12,500 bases of DNA from Halocaridina rubra (taxonomy: Eukaryota > Arthropoda > Malacostraca > Decapoda > Atyidae): the NCBI GenBank assembly GCA_037179515.1, contig JAXCGZ010019173.1, positions 47,501 to 60,000 on the forward strand. The letters are read 5' to 3'. The notes beneath the pieces were generated by a model, which was not told the DNA's origin, ran no database searches, and worked only from the letters and a program-made list of their open reading frames with translations. Made by a program: the position numbers and the translations under genes. Below, piece by piece: positions 1-10,324 of this stretch. Position 1 is the first letter of the stretch, and every line of letters begins with the position of its first letter.

Positions 1-1552
<1,552 letters not shown>

Positions 1553-1558
1553 ACTTAC

Positions 1559-1642
1559 CTTATCTGTTATGGTTAACATTTTCCTTTGCCGCTTAGGCTC
1601 ACTACAAGAAGCCTTAAAAGATGAAGGATGCTTGGGAGGCAT
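1559..1642 (-). CDS. putative transposase exon 1, intact copy with splice donor
   Basis: On the minus strand an ATG at 1642-1640 opens 28 codons beginning MPPKHPSSFKASC and ending QRKMLTITDK. GTAAGTTT (1558-1551), a near-ideal 5' splice site in phase 0, follows directly. The composition resembles the start of Tigger/Jerky-type transposases: a Met-Pro-Pro-Lys opening, a Ser/Lys-rich stretch, an RKRK-like basic run and then a Thr-x-x-x-Lys-Val lead into the first helix-turn-helix. That family comparison is from general knowledge and not a search. The same exon occurs at 2194-2276 and 12409-12492. What follows the donor here is transposon end sequence, so no downstream exon exists in this copy. 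It is too short to prove function. Confidence 0.5.
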
Positions 1643-2193
1643 TGCAAAGGTTAATATATGCGAGTAAAAAAATCACGAGCAAAACGTATTAATAAGCACA
1701 ACGTGAACGGCGCACACGTGAGTTAGACTGAGCGAGCCTTTGTCCGAAACGCTGATAGCGGTATCGTATTTTACATGTTGCAATACTGTTAGTATTTATG
1801 TTTTTTACTATTTTTAACTGTTTTATTATTCTTAGGCTAAGAAATACGTTTTTTTATCAATAAATCATGAAACTACTGGAAATATAAATATATATGCTAG
1901 CTCACATAGCTGGGACCCCAATACATTGTACGCAATCGGACACAAGCAAAACGTTTAATAAGCACAACGTGAACGGTGCACACGTGAGTTAGACTGAATG
2001 AGCCTTTGTCCGAAACGCTGATAGCGGTATCGTATTTTACATGTTGCAATACTGTTAGTATTTATGTTTTTTACTATTTTTTACTGTTTTATTATTCTTA
2101 GGCTAAGAAATATGTTTTTTTATCAATAAAATTATGAAACTACTAGAAATATAAATATATACTCTAGCTCACGTAGCTGTGACCCCAACTTAC

Positions 2194-2276
2194 CTTATCT
2201 GTTATGGTTAACTTTTCCTTTGCCACTTAGGCTCACTACAAGCAGCCTTAAAAGATGAAGGTTGCTTGGGAGGCAT
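2194..2276 (-). pseudogene. putative transposase exon 1, frameshifted copy
   Basis: This is the second copy of the same exon, starting at ATG 2276-2274 with MPPKQPSSFKAAC and ending at a GTAAGTT donor (2193-2187). It is 83 bases long where the intact copies have 84. One T is missing in the AAAATGTTAACC stretch, which shifts the frame and makes an immediate stop after QRK. Directly past the donor the sequence returns to the start of the next tandem sub-unit (ggggtcacagctacgtgagc on the minus strand), so no intron or second exon follows. Confidence 0.5.
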
Positions 2277-2892
2277 TGCAAAGGTTAAAATATGCGAGTA
2301 AAAAAATCACAAGCAAAACGTATTAATAAGCACAACGTGAACGGCGCACACGTGAGTTAGACTGAACGAGCCTTTGTTCGAAACACTGATAGCGGTATCG
2401 TATTTTACATGTTGCAATATTGTTAGTATTTATGTTTTTTTACTATTTTTTACTGTTTTATTATTCTTAGGCTAAGAAATACATTTTTTTTTATCAATAA
2501 AACCATGAAACTACTGGAAATATAAATGTATATGCTAGCTCATGTAGCTGCGACCCCAATACATAGTACGCAATCGGACACAAGCAAAACGTTTAATAAG
2601 CACAACGTGAATGGCGCACACGTGAGTTAGACTGAATGAGCCTTTGTCCGAAACGCTGATAGCGGTATCGTATTTTACATGTTGCAATACTGTTAGTATT
2701 TAAGTTTTTTACTATTTTTTACTGTTTTATTATTCTTAGGCTAAGAAATACGTTTTTTTATCAATAAAATCATGAAACTACTGGAAATATAAATATATAT
2801 GCTAGCTCAAGTAGCTGCGCCCCCAATACATTGTACGCTATCGGACACTATTTCGCATGATGCAATACTGTGAGTTATACTGTACGTACGTA

Positions 2893-4511
2893 CAGTGTTA
2901 CCTCGGTTATTCGCGCTTCTTGGTTCGCGTTCTCACTCTATCACGGTTTTTTTTTTGGATAAATTATTATTTTATTTTATGGGCATACGCAAAAATATTA
3001 AAATATTGAAAAAAAAAATTCAGTATTTTCATTTTTTTATTGAAAATTACGTTGCGTGCTGTTATTTATATTGTAAAGGGTGTTTTTTAACAGTGCAGGG
3101 AGGGTTTATATAGTTCGTAAACGAAAAAATAATTGTAAATGAGTATGTGTGTTACGTCATCATCACCTCATTCATCGTAATTTTATCTATCACTTTCATA
3201 AAAATTTACGATGCTTGCTGTTATTTATAATGTAAAGGGTGTTTTTTTTAACAGTGCAGGAAGGGTTTATACAGTACGTAAACGAAAAAATAATTGTAAA
3301 TGAGTATGTATGTCACTTCATTATCACCTCATTCACCGTAATTTTACCTATCACTTTCATAAAAATTTACGTTGCTTGCTGTTATTTATAATGTAAAGGG
3401 TGTTTTTTAACAGTGCAGGGAGGGTTTATACAGTACGTAAACGAAAAAATAATTGTAAATGAGTATGTATGTCACGTCATTATCACCTCATTCACCGTAA
3501 TTTTATCTATCACTTTCATAAAAATTTACGTTGCTTGCTGTTTTTTATAATGTAAAGGGTGTTTTTTTTAACAGTGCAGGGAGTGTTTATACAGTACGTA
3601 AACGAAAAAATAATTGTAAATGAGTATGTATGTCACGTCATTATCACCTCATTCACCGTAATTTTATCTATCACTTTCATAAAAATTTACGTTGCTTGCT
3701 GTTATTTATAATGAAAAGGGTCTTTTTTTAACAGTGCAGGGAGGGTTTATACAGTACGTAAACGAAAAAATCATTGTAAATGAGTATGTATGTCACGTCA
3801 TTATCACCTCATTCACCGTAATTTTATCTATCACTTTCATAAAAATTTACGTTGCTTGCTGTTATTTATAATATAAAGGGTGTTTTTTTAACAGTGCAGG
3901 GAGGGTTTATACAGTACGTAACCGAAAAAATAATTGTAAATGAGTATGTATGTCACGTCATTATCACCTCATTCACCGTAATTTTATCTATCACTTTCAT
4001 AAAAATTTACGTTACTTGCTGTTATTTATAATGTAAAGGGTGTTTTTTTAACAGTGCAGGGAGGGTTTATACAGTACGTAAATGAAAATATAATTGTAAA
4101 TGAGTATGTATGTCACGTCATTATCACCTCATTCACCGTAAATTTATCTATCACTTTCATAAAAATTTACGTTGCTTGCTGTTATTTGTAATGTAAAGGG
4201 TGTTTTTTTAACAGTGCAGGGAGGGTTTATACAGTACGTAAACGAAAAAATAATTGTAAATGAGTATGTATGTCACGTCATTATCACTTCATTCACCGTA
4301 ATTTTATCTATCACTTTCATAAAAATTTACGTTGCTTGCTGTTATTTATAATGTAAAGGGTGTGTTTTAACAGTGCAGGGAGGGTTTATACAGTGTAAAC
4401 GTAAAAATATATTAAAATCTCTATGTACATATAGGTGGATCCTACTTCGCGGATTTCCTGGTTCGCGCCGGGTCCCGGAACCAAACTACCGCGATAAGTG
4501 AGGCAACACTG
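2893..4511 (+). mobile_element. nested MITE-like Tigger derivative carrying a 160-bp tandem array
   Basis: A 1619-bp element runs from CAGTGTTACCTCGG at 2893 to CACTG at 4511, with TA on both sides (2891-2892 and 4512-4513). Its left-type end (2893-3045: cttcttggttcgcgttctca, ggcatacgcaaaaatattaa) matches the reverse complement of 4620-4765, the left end of the outer element. Its right-type end (4392-4511) matches 1215-1335 inverted. Between the ends there is only the subterminal array: the 5' units and exon 1 are missing. It is therefore an internally deleted, non-coding relative inserted into the outer element in opposite orientation. The ends and the TA duplication are seen directly; mobilisation by a Tigger-type transposase in trans is inferred. 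Confidence 0.78.
3046..4395 (+). repeat. tandem array, ~8.4 units of 160 bp
   Basis: Units begin with tttacgttgcttgctgttat at 3046, 3205, 3366, 3525, 3686, 3846, 4006, 4166 and 4326, so the period is 159-161 bp. The last unit is partial and runs into the right end. Each unit contains taaagggtg, a T-run, aacagtgcagggagggttta, acgaaaaaataattgtaaat and tgtcacgtcattatcacctc. By eye the central copies differ at only a few positions, while the first unit (3046) is the most diverged, as expected where unequal exchange homogenises the middle of an array. No reading frame or promoter is supported. The array grew from the subterminal repeat of the transposon, which has two shorter copies at 1340-1535. 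Confidence 0.97.
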
Positions 4512-4513
4512 TA

Positions 4514-4765
4514 TATCTAAATTTATGTTTTTTACTATTTATTATTATTTTAATATTCGTAGGCTGGGAAATAATTTTTTTTATCAATTAGATAATGAAA
4601 TATGTTTTTTCAATAAAAAAAAATTAAAATACTGAGAATTTTTATTTTTGTAATATTTTAATATTTTTGCATATACCCAAAAAATAAAATAATAATTTGC
4701 CAAAACAAAAAACGTGGTACAGTGAAAACGCGAACCAAGAAATGCGATCCAGCGGGGGATCACTG
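4514..4765 (-). repeat. left-type end and first partial unit of the outer Tigger-like element
   Basis: On the minus strand this starts CAGTGATCCCCCGCTGGATC at 4765, continues through ttcttggttcgcgttttcac and tatatgcaaaaatattaaaa, and ends in a diverged copy of the 5' unit next to the nested insertion. The same left-type end occurs in plus orientation at 2893 and 6777. No reading frame of interest is present. Confidence 0.8.
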
Positions 4766-5099
4766 TATATACACAGTAATCCCTCGCTATATCGCGATTC
4801 ACCTATCACGAATTCAGTGCAAAGCTAATTTTTTTTGGCAAGCAAAAAAAACATTTTTTTTTTTTTTTTAAATGATTGTGACATAAGGACGGGCCAAAAA
4901 ATAATAAAATAAAACAGCCTTTATCGAGCCTGGGCACGAAGAATACATAAAGTAAAGAGAAACTGAGATGGAGAGTGTAATGACCTGTCAGATGTGAAGG
5001 GATTATAAAAGATGTGTAATGAATATCCAATTCTCTGCTGGGTCTTAATATACCTCGGCATTACTTTCATGATGTCTATTCCAAAAATTCTCCTTAGAT

Positions 5100-5170
5100 C
5101 TTATTATTATTATTATTATTAATATTTATTTATTTATTTATTTATTTTTATTATTATTATTGTTATTATT
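5100..5170. repeat. (TTA)n / (TTTA)n microsatellite
   Basis: TTA repeats (5101-5120) pass into TTTA repeats (about 5123-5149) and back to TTA, a compound simple repeat in the centre of the inverted-arm element. Confidence 0.95.
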
Positions 5171-5205
5171 GGCGACAATAATTTTCCTTTGATGACGATT
5201 GTGGA

Positions 5206-5230
5206 GATTATTATTATTATTATTATTATT
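5206..5230. repeat. (ATT)n microsatellite
   Basis: Eight consecutive ATT/TTA triplets, a short pure tract close to the preceding compound repeat. Confidence 0.93.
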
Positions 5231-5305
5231 ACGAGTTTGTCATTAAACCATTATTTTTACAATAAATAATGTAGTTTTGGTTGAATGAATAAGAGTTTAT
5301 TAAAG

Positions 5306-5308
<3 letters not shown>

Positions 5309-5337
<29 letters not shown>
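5309..5337. repeat. (TC)n microsatellite
   Basis: About 14 TC dinucleotides in a row, followed by a pyrimidine-rich stretch to about 5410. A second, shorter (CT)n tract lies at 5734-5752. Confidence 0.95.
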
Positions 5338-5342
<5 letters not shown>

Positions 5343-5670
5343 CATTTATTGTCGTCATCTTTCATTTCCTCTTTCTCATTTGATTTTTTTTCTTCCCGTT
5401 TCTTTCTTCTCTATCGATGTTAAGTCTTCCTTCAGTTACGGTTCTCTTTCTATGCCTACATCAACACCGAATATTCTCGGATATTCGTTACATATGTCTT
5501 ATTATCCCTTCACATTTGACAAGTCACAATACTCCCCATCTCTGTTTCTCTTTATGTTTTCTTCGTGCCCAGGCTTGATGTGGGTAGATTATATTTATTT
5601 TTTTTTTTTTGCCTGTCCTGGTATCACACTCATAAAAAAAAAAAACCTTTTATGGCAAATGGATGCATCC

Positions 5671-5977
5671 TTTTAAAGTTCCATCAGGAAATAAAGAGAG
5701 AGGGTGAATTTAAAATGGAGGAAAGTTTATTATTCTCTCTCTCTCTCTCTCTTTCTGTTGACTCCTCGTTTCCAATCTCAGTTATGTAGCTTCCTTTATA
5801 CATTAACTTGCTTCTCTTATTTTTTTACATCTTCCTTTATTCATCTCTGAATATTTGTCTTTCTATCTATCTAGCTGTCTTACTTTATTATATAGTATCC
5901 TTTGCTTACTTAGTACTCTATTATCTCTTTATACAAAAATGAAACTAACTTTTTTTTAGTTTACTTCTTTAATTTTC

Positions 5978-6043
<66 letters not shown>

Positions 6044-6454
6044 TCTACTTATAAGTCACTTTTAATCTTAGAAGAATAACCATTGTACAAAAATGGAAAT
6101 AAATGTTTGTTTGTTTGTTTGTCTCCATATCAGCTGATGCTTATTCAGGCACAAAATCTTACTCATAAAATATTTATTTACTCACCCTATTTGGGGTTTA
6201 TCTAATTCTCAAGATTATAGTATTATTAATATTCCTTGATTCTAAACATTATTCTATCTATCGACCACACTGCATGTAATCTTAACATAAATAGTGTCAG
6301 CTGAGAAAAAATGAAAACGTACATCGTACTGTACATGGGGAATTAAATGAAATATATATATTCTCTACACGCTATTTCCCTGACGATATTATATCAAAAG
6401 TTTGTTTGCTGTTTGTTCTTGATGCTTTTTTTCAATCTTCACTGTCACGATCAT
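5671..6454. other. AT-rich stretch with simple repeats, no gene seen
   Basis: This stretch contains (CT)n at 5734-5752, (TAA)n at 5981-6043 (about 21 triplets) and (TTTG)n at 6103-6121. The TTTG tract follows an AATAAATG, which could be the tail of an old retroposon, but nothing upstream confirms that. No reading frame with recognisable protein features is present on either strand, and I see no RNA gene. Confidence 0.75.
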
Positions 6455-6885
<431 letters not shown>

Positions 6886-7519
6886 AGCAATCACGGGACT
6901 CCGAATCTTCTTCTGATCCACGTATCTCTATTACAATTTCTACTTGAGTGTCTCGTAACGTCTCACGAGAGCAACTAATTATAAACTTTTAAGTACTGTC
7001 AATAAACACAGTAAAAATGAGTGCCTCGTAGCATCTCACAACAGCAACTAACTACTCCTTAACAAACTTATAAGTACTGTCAATAAACACAGTAAAAATG
7101 AGTGCCTCGTAGCATCTCACGACAGCAACTAACTTTTTGTAAGAAAGTCTTACAAAACTCCCTTCGTTTGTAAGGGTCCTTGATACTAGGACTAAGCTGA
7201 GTAATGACTTGTTTACAACGGTTCTTTGTTCAAGGAGGCAGGCGATGCAATAAGCGTTATCTAGGAGGTGAAGGGTTAATGGCTAAAATCCATTAGTGAC
7301 CTACATTCCTTTCTCCAAGTCTGCTACAGCCAGCCTTCATAATAAACTACACATTATACATACGACCATACGTGTATACATGACAGAAATTAATAAGTAC
7401 ACATACTAAGTCTAAAAGTATACATTCAGGCACTTACATTACAATAAACGAAACTATATGCAAAACAACACTAACATAATGTACGTAGAAATAAACTGTC
7501 TTGAAATATATTCAAGACA
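6886..7519 (-). repeat. 3' LTR of the BEL/Pao element
   Basis: The 634 bp are directly repeated at 11419-12052. On the minus strand it begins TGTCTTGAATATATTTCAAG, part of a perfect 9-bp stem palindrome, and ends about GATTGCT, not the usual CA, so the inner boundary is uncertain by a base or two. It contains a tandem sub-repeat of about 80 bp: gagtgcctcgtagcatctca at 7019 and 7100, with a diverged third copy from about 6945. Confidence 0.95.
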
Positions 7520-7533
7520 TCCTGGGCCCCTCC
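7520..7533 (-). other. polypurine tract beside the 3' LTR
   Basis: On the minus strand GGAGGGGCCCAGGA directly abuts TGTCTTG, the LTR start. A second purine-rich run (GGAGACCCCCC, then A/T-rich) lies just upstream. This is the expected position of the plus-strand DNA primer in LTR retrotransposons. The CCC interruption makes it imperfect. Confidence 0.6.
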
Positions 7534-7567
7534 AAAAAAGAAAAAATGGGGGGTCTCCTCATCAGTA

Positions 7568-7711
7568 CTACAATTTATCATCTATGATTAAGCTTGCCCT
7601 CAATTCTTCAACCCTTTGGGCAGCTTGACGTTCAGATCTTTCATAATTTGATGATTCCTCTTTGTATACTTCTGACAACAGATATTCCTATGAGAGCTTT
7701 TCAGACCAAGC
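7568..7711 (-). pseudogene. C-terminal tail of the BEL/Pao Pol polyprotein
   Basis: In the same frame as the 870-codon Gag-Pol frame, past its TGA at 7714-7712 and a TAG at 7690-7688, 39 codons read EYLLSEVYKEE then RVEELRASLIIDDKL and end at TAG 7570-7568. The charged, helix-like composition and the position just before the polypurine tract suggest the native C-terminus of Pol, joined by deletion to the post-RT motif. RNase H and integrase motifs, which should lie between, are absent. Confidence 0.5.
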
Positions 7712-10324
7712 TCACTGAGTAAGAATTTTTCCTCTTCTTAGTAAGGGTGATATTAGACCTAAGGGGTCCAAAAATATACCCACCAGTGACAGAAGTTTAT
7801 GTTTGGTCAACACATCTTCTCTAGCCTTCAGACCTTTCAAAGACAACTTGTCTGTATTAACATTCCATATTAAACTAATGATTGTCTCTTTAGGAGATCT
7901 AGATTTTTCAGAAAGGCACTGATCCAGTACCCTTTGAAGTCTTGCATTGTTGGAATTCAATGCTTGCAGTGATATTTTGGCCTTTCCCCACTCTACATCT
8001 GCAGTATTGCATATTTCAAACTGTTTCTCTTCACTGGTACAAGCATCCAAAAAATTTCCCACATGAACATTCTCCAATATTTCCTCCAACTGATCTATTA
8101 GAGACTTCATTTGTCCAAAGGCACTCTGAAAATTGTGTAGGAGAGGAGTGTGGATAGGCTTCAAGGAAACAGAATCTGTAAAACTTCTAAGTGTAGTTTT
8201 ATCTTCGTAATGCACTTCTTGCTTTACTCCAATACTCTCTGGCTCCCACAACTTATTAACAGGCTCTATGCCCTCTTCAATCAACAACTTATTAACAGGC
8301 TCTATGGCCTCATCAATCAACTCTTGTGTTGTAGTAGGCAATAACTGTGTTCCTACTCGCATAACAAGTTGGTTTTGTACACTACTGGATCCATGTTGAG
8401 TATCACAAGGAATATGGCCATACAACATGACACCACCTGGTGTTTCCATCAAAGTATAGCCATCCCACTTGTTAATACCACTAACAAACTGACTAAAATG
8501 TAAGGCACCAATAACAATGCCAATGTTCTCCAGTACATCACTATAAACATCTTCATCAGCCAACTTGTGACCATTAGACTTTAACACATTTGCAGCCTTT
8601 GCTAGTCCTGGAGTGTGGATGCTAATTACCATGTCATCAACTACGAGTAATTTAACTCTGGCTCTTCTTTTCCCCAATTTGATAATTACATTTACGACAG
8701 GAAAACTTCCTTTCTTCGTCTCAGAAAGAAATGCATCAATAACAAGACACATTTCATCTACTGGGCTTAATATAAGCCTTTCAGCTAATTCCCTAGTTAT
8801 AAAGAAGCACTGGGAACCTGTATCAAAAATTAACTGAGTATTTACCCAAAAATTTCCCTTTGAGCTGCTTATTTTTCCACTTGCAGTAGGCAGAGCACAT
8901 GAAGGTAAACTCGGCTTCACCATTTGCCTTTGTACTGCCTTCATAGTCATCACACCAACATGTTTCTTGTCCTTTTCTGAGTCAGAATGTTCTTGCTCAT
9001 TGCTTGACTCATCTAAATTTGAACCAATTCCTGACTGTTCATTCAGAAATGTAGCTTCTTCAAACCTTCTACAAAATTTTGACTCTTGTTCATAACACAA
9101 GGCTGCATGATGACCATTTTTCTTACACTTCTTACAGTTTAACTGAGTGTAACATTCATTTGCATAATGCCCTGACTGAGTACATCTCAGACATTTGTTA
9201 TTGTTTCTCAATTTGTCTCTGCATTCGTTTATACTAACTACTTTATTACACTGTTCATACTTATGACCTTGCCAACCACAGAATACACATTCAGTTTTAC
9301 TATTTACTACCATTGCAGTAGCACCATAACTACCCACATTCTTTTTATAGGACTGGGTCTCATCTCTCTGGGAGGTTTGGGTCTCTCCCTTTGTGTTATC
9401 TTTAGTGAAGTTGCCTTCTATATAATATACATATTTTCCCAGTTCCTTCAAGAGGGTTTCATATGTAGGATATTTTGTGTCTATTTTCATGCTAATCCAG
9501 TTCTCAACATCTTCTGGCAATGTCATCATCACGAGTTCTGAAAACACCCAATTAGTGTTCTCCATGTCTTTATAATTTTTCAGACTTCGAGTAATGGCTT
9601 CTACTTCCTGCTTGAACTTAAAAAGTGATGAATAATTAGAAGAGGGAGTTGGTATTTTTACCAATTTCCTCATTAAATTTCGTACAATCCTGTCCTTGCT
9701 GGCATAAACAGCTTGTAGCTGTTGAATGCTCTCATCATAACTCTCACTAGCAACAGGATATCCCTTTATGGTGTCTTTTGCAACTCCTTTAAGGGCATTT
9801 CTCAAGATGGTAAACTTTGTCCTAGTTGCCACAGAAGTACTATGTACTAAACTATCAAACGTATCCCAAAACTCGTTCCATTCATCATAGTTTCCAGAGA
9901 ACTGTGGTAATTTTACTTCAGGAAATTTAGGTGTGGGTTGCCCACTGGGGAGGCTTGAACTCTCGGAACTAAGAGCTCGAGTACTCTTCATAGTTGCTAA
10001 CTTACGAATCCGTTCTAGGACGGCTAAGCTAATATCATTTACTGTTTCAGCTAGATTGTCATGTTTTGTATCCTCCTCTTCAGAATCCCTTTTAAGGGGC
10101 TTATTCTCGACATATTCTTCATATTTCCTATCATATCTTCCGAATCTTTCTGTTAGCGTATGATGACATCTTTCTAAATAATTAACAACAAGTGTCTCAT
10201 CATCTTTGGCAAGTTCTGCTTGACACTGAACACAATAACGTTGAACCAATTCCCGAAGGCGTTGTAATGCCTCAGGTTTAACCGACATAATGAGAAAGCA
10301 AATAGAACATAAAACAACAAACAA
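7712..10324 (-). CDS. BEL/Pao Gag-protease with deleted reverse transcriptase (870-codon frame)
   Basis: Structural Gag and protease of a BEL/Pao retrotransposon; Gag packages element RNA and the protease matures the polyprotein. The likelier start is the second Met at 10288 (MSVKPEALQRL), because the first 12 residues are hydrophobic and untypical of Gag. Residues 135-300 (PEVKLPQFSGNYDEWNEFWD onward) look like DUF1759. Three CCHC zinc knuckles lie at 346-359, 378-391 and 397-410, all C-x2-C-x4-H-x4-C. DTGSQ at 501-505 is the protease active site in a DUF1758-like domain extending past 620. LWEPESIGV (692-700) is the usual linker motif. From about 750 the frame jumps to sequence normally downstream of the catalytic motif (HVGNFLDACTSEE, SNNARLQRVLD), then DPLGLISPLLRRGKI (853-867). 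The palm core and its catalytic Asp pair are lost, and a stop follows at 7714-7712. The frame has stayed open across the deletion. Confidence 0.93.
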   Translation of the reverse strand: MFVVLCSICFLIMSVKPEALQRLRELVQRYCVQCQAELAKDDETLVVNYLERCHHTLTERFGRYDRKYEEYVENKPLKRDSEEEDTKHDNLAETVNDISLAVLERIRKLATMKSTRALSSESSSLPSGQPTPKFPEVKLPQFSGNYDEWNEFWDTFDSLVHSTSVATRTKFTILRNALKGVAKDTIKGYPVASESYDESIQQLQAVYASKDRIVRNLMRKLVKIPTPSSNYSSLFKFKQEVEAITRSLKNYKDMENTNWVFSELVMMTLPEDVENWISMKIDTKYPTYETLLKELGKYVYYIEGNFTKDNTKGETQTSQRDETQSYKKNVGSYGATAMVVNSKTECVFCGWQGHKYEQCNKVVSINECRDKLRNNNKCLRCTQSGHYANECYTQLNCKKCKKNGHHAALCYEQESKFCRRFEEATFLNEQSGIGSNLDESSNEQEHSDSEKDKKHVGVMTMKAVQRQMVKPSLPSCALPTASGKISSSKGNFWVNTQLIFDTGSQCFFITRELAERLILSPVDEMCLVIDAFLSETKKGSFPVVNVIIKLGKRRARVKLLVVDDMVISIHTPGLAKAANVLKSNGHKLADEDVYSDVLENIGIVIGALHFSQFVSGINKWDGYTLMETPGGVMLYGHIPCDTQHGSSSVQNQLVMRVGTQLLPTTTQELIDEAIEPVNKLLIEEGIEPVNKLWEPESIGVKQEVHYEDKTTLRSFTDSVSLKPIHTPLLHNFQSAFGQMKSLIDQLEEILENVHVGNFLDACTSEEKQFEICNTADVEWGKAKISLQALNSNNARLQRVLDQCLSEKSRSPKETIISLIWNVNTDKLSLKGLKAREDVLTKHKLLSLVGIFLDPLGLISPLLRRGKILTQ
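8251..8322 (-). repeat. 36-bp in-frame tandem duplication in the Gag-Pol linker
   Basis: Acttattaacaggctctatg occurs at 8251 and 8287. In the protein this gives IEPVNKLLIEEG followed by IEPVNKLWEPES (about residues 674-697). It is a short in-frame duplication between protease and reverse transcriptase that keeps the frame open, probably a slippage product. Confidence 0.85.

Larger units (their letters stand above)
1553..2830 (-). repeat. two tandem copies of a ~635-bp block (5' region + transposase exon 1)
   Basis: The block at about 1553-2187 recurs at 2188-2825, with period about 635 bp judged from the shared acttaccttatctgttatgg at 1553 and 2188. Each block itself holds two related sub-units of about 370 and 265 bp. 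The longer one contains the ATG-to-GTAAGT exon and the shorter lacks it. Sub-unit starts are marked by gctagctcac-type sequence at 1898, 2163, 2536 and 2803. On the minus strand each sub-unit precedes or includes the exon, so what is amplified is probably promoter and 5' untranslated sequence with exon 1. A palindromic CACGTG sits in every sub-unit (1715, 1981, 2349, 2619). Confidence 0.88.
4774..5670. mobile_element. degenerate CAGT-ended element with long inverted arms
   Basis: CAGTAATCCCTCGCTATATC at 4774 is a clean Tigger-type terminal sequence from a different family than the neighbouring copies. The arm at about 4855-5032 (gcctgggcacgaagaa, gagaaactgagatgg, gaagggattat) reappears inverted at 5487-5665 (atcccttcacatttga, tctctgtttctcttta, ttcttcgtgcccaggc). 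I estimate about 80% similarity with several small indels. The outer CAGT end is not recognisable after 5670, so the right side is eroded. The 450-bp centre holds AT-rich sequence and simple repeats. No coding capacity is evident. The two arms could instead be two separate inverted copies of one repeat. Confidence 0.6.

Noticed and set aside
2879..2896. 18-base perfect palindrome actgtacgtacgtacagt at the nested element's left boundary
   Set aside because: It arises because flanking ACTGTACG meets TA and the CAGT end. It may be a relic of an older element end, but chance cannot be excluded.
3046..4395. Regular repeat array that could be mistaken for a CRISPR array
   Set aside because: The whole 160-bp period is repeated, with no unique spacers, and the array lies inside a eukaryotic DNA transposon.
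4584..5030. Short hydrophobic minus-strand frames
   Set aside because: They fall in AT-rich transposon ends and inverted arms, with no conserved motif.
6103..6121. (TTTG)n after AATAAATG as a retroposon tail
   Set aside because: Nothing upstream resembles a LINE or SINE body, so I kept it as a simple repeat.
7942..10163. Several plus-strand frames of 64-92 codons opposite Gag-protease
   Set aside because: They are antisense shadows of the 870-codon frame. Some look membrane-like only because of the reverse-complement composition.
10289..10324. First Met of the Gag frame as the true start
   Set aside because: The first 12 residues are hydrophobic and untypical of Gag; MSVKPEALQRL at 10288 is a more natural beginning.
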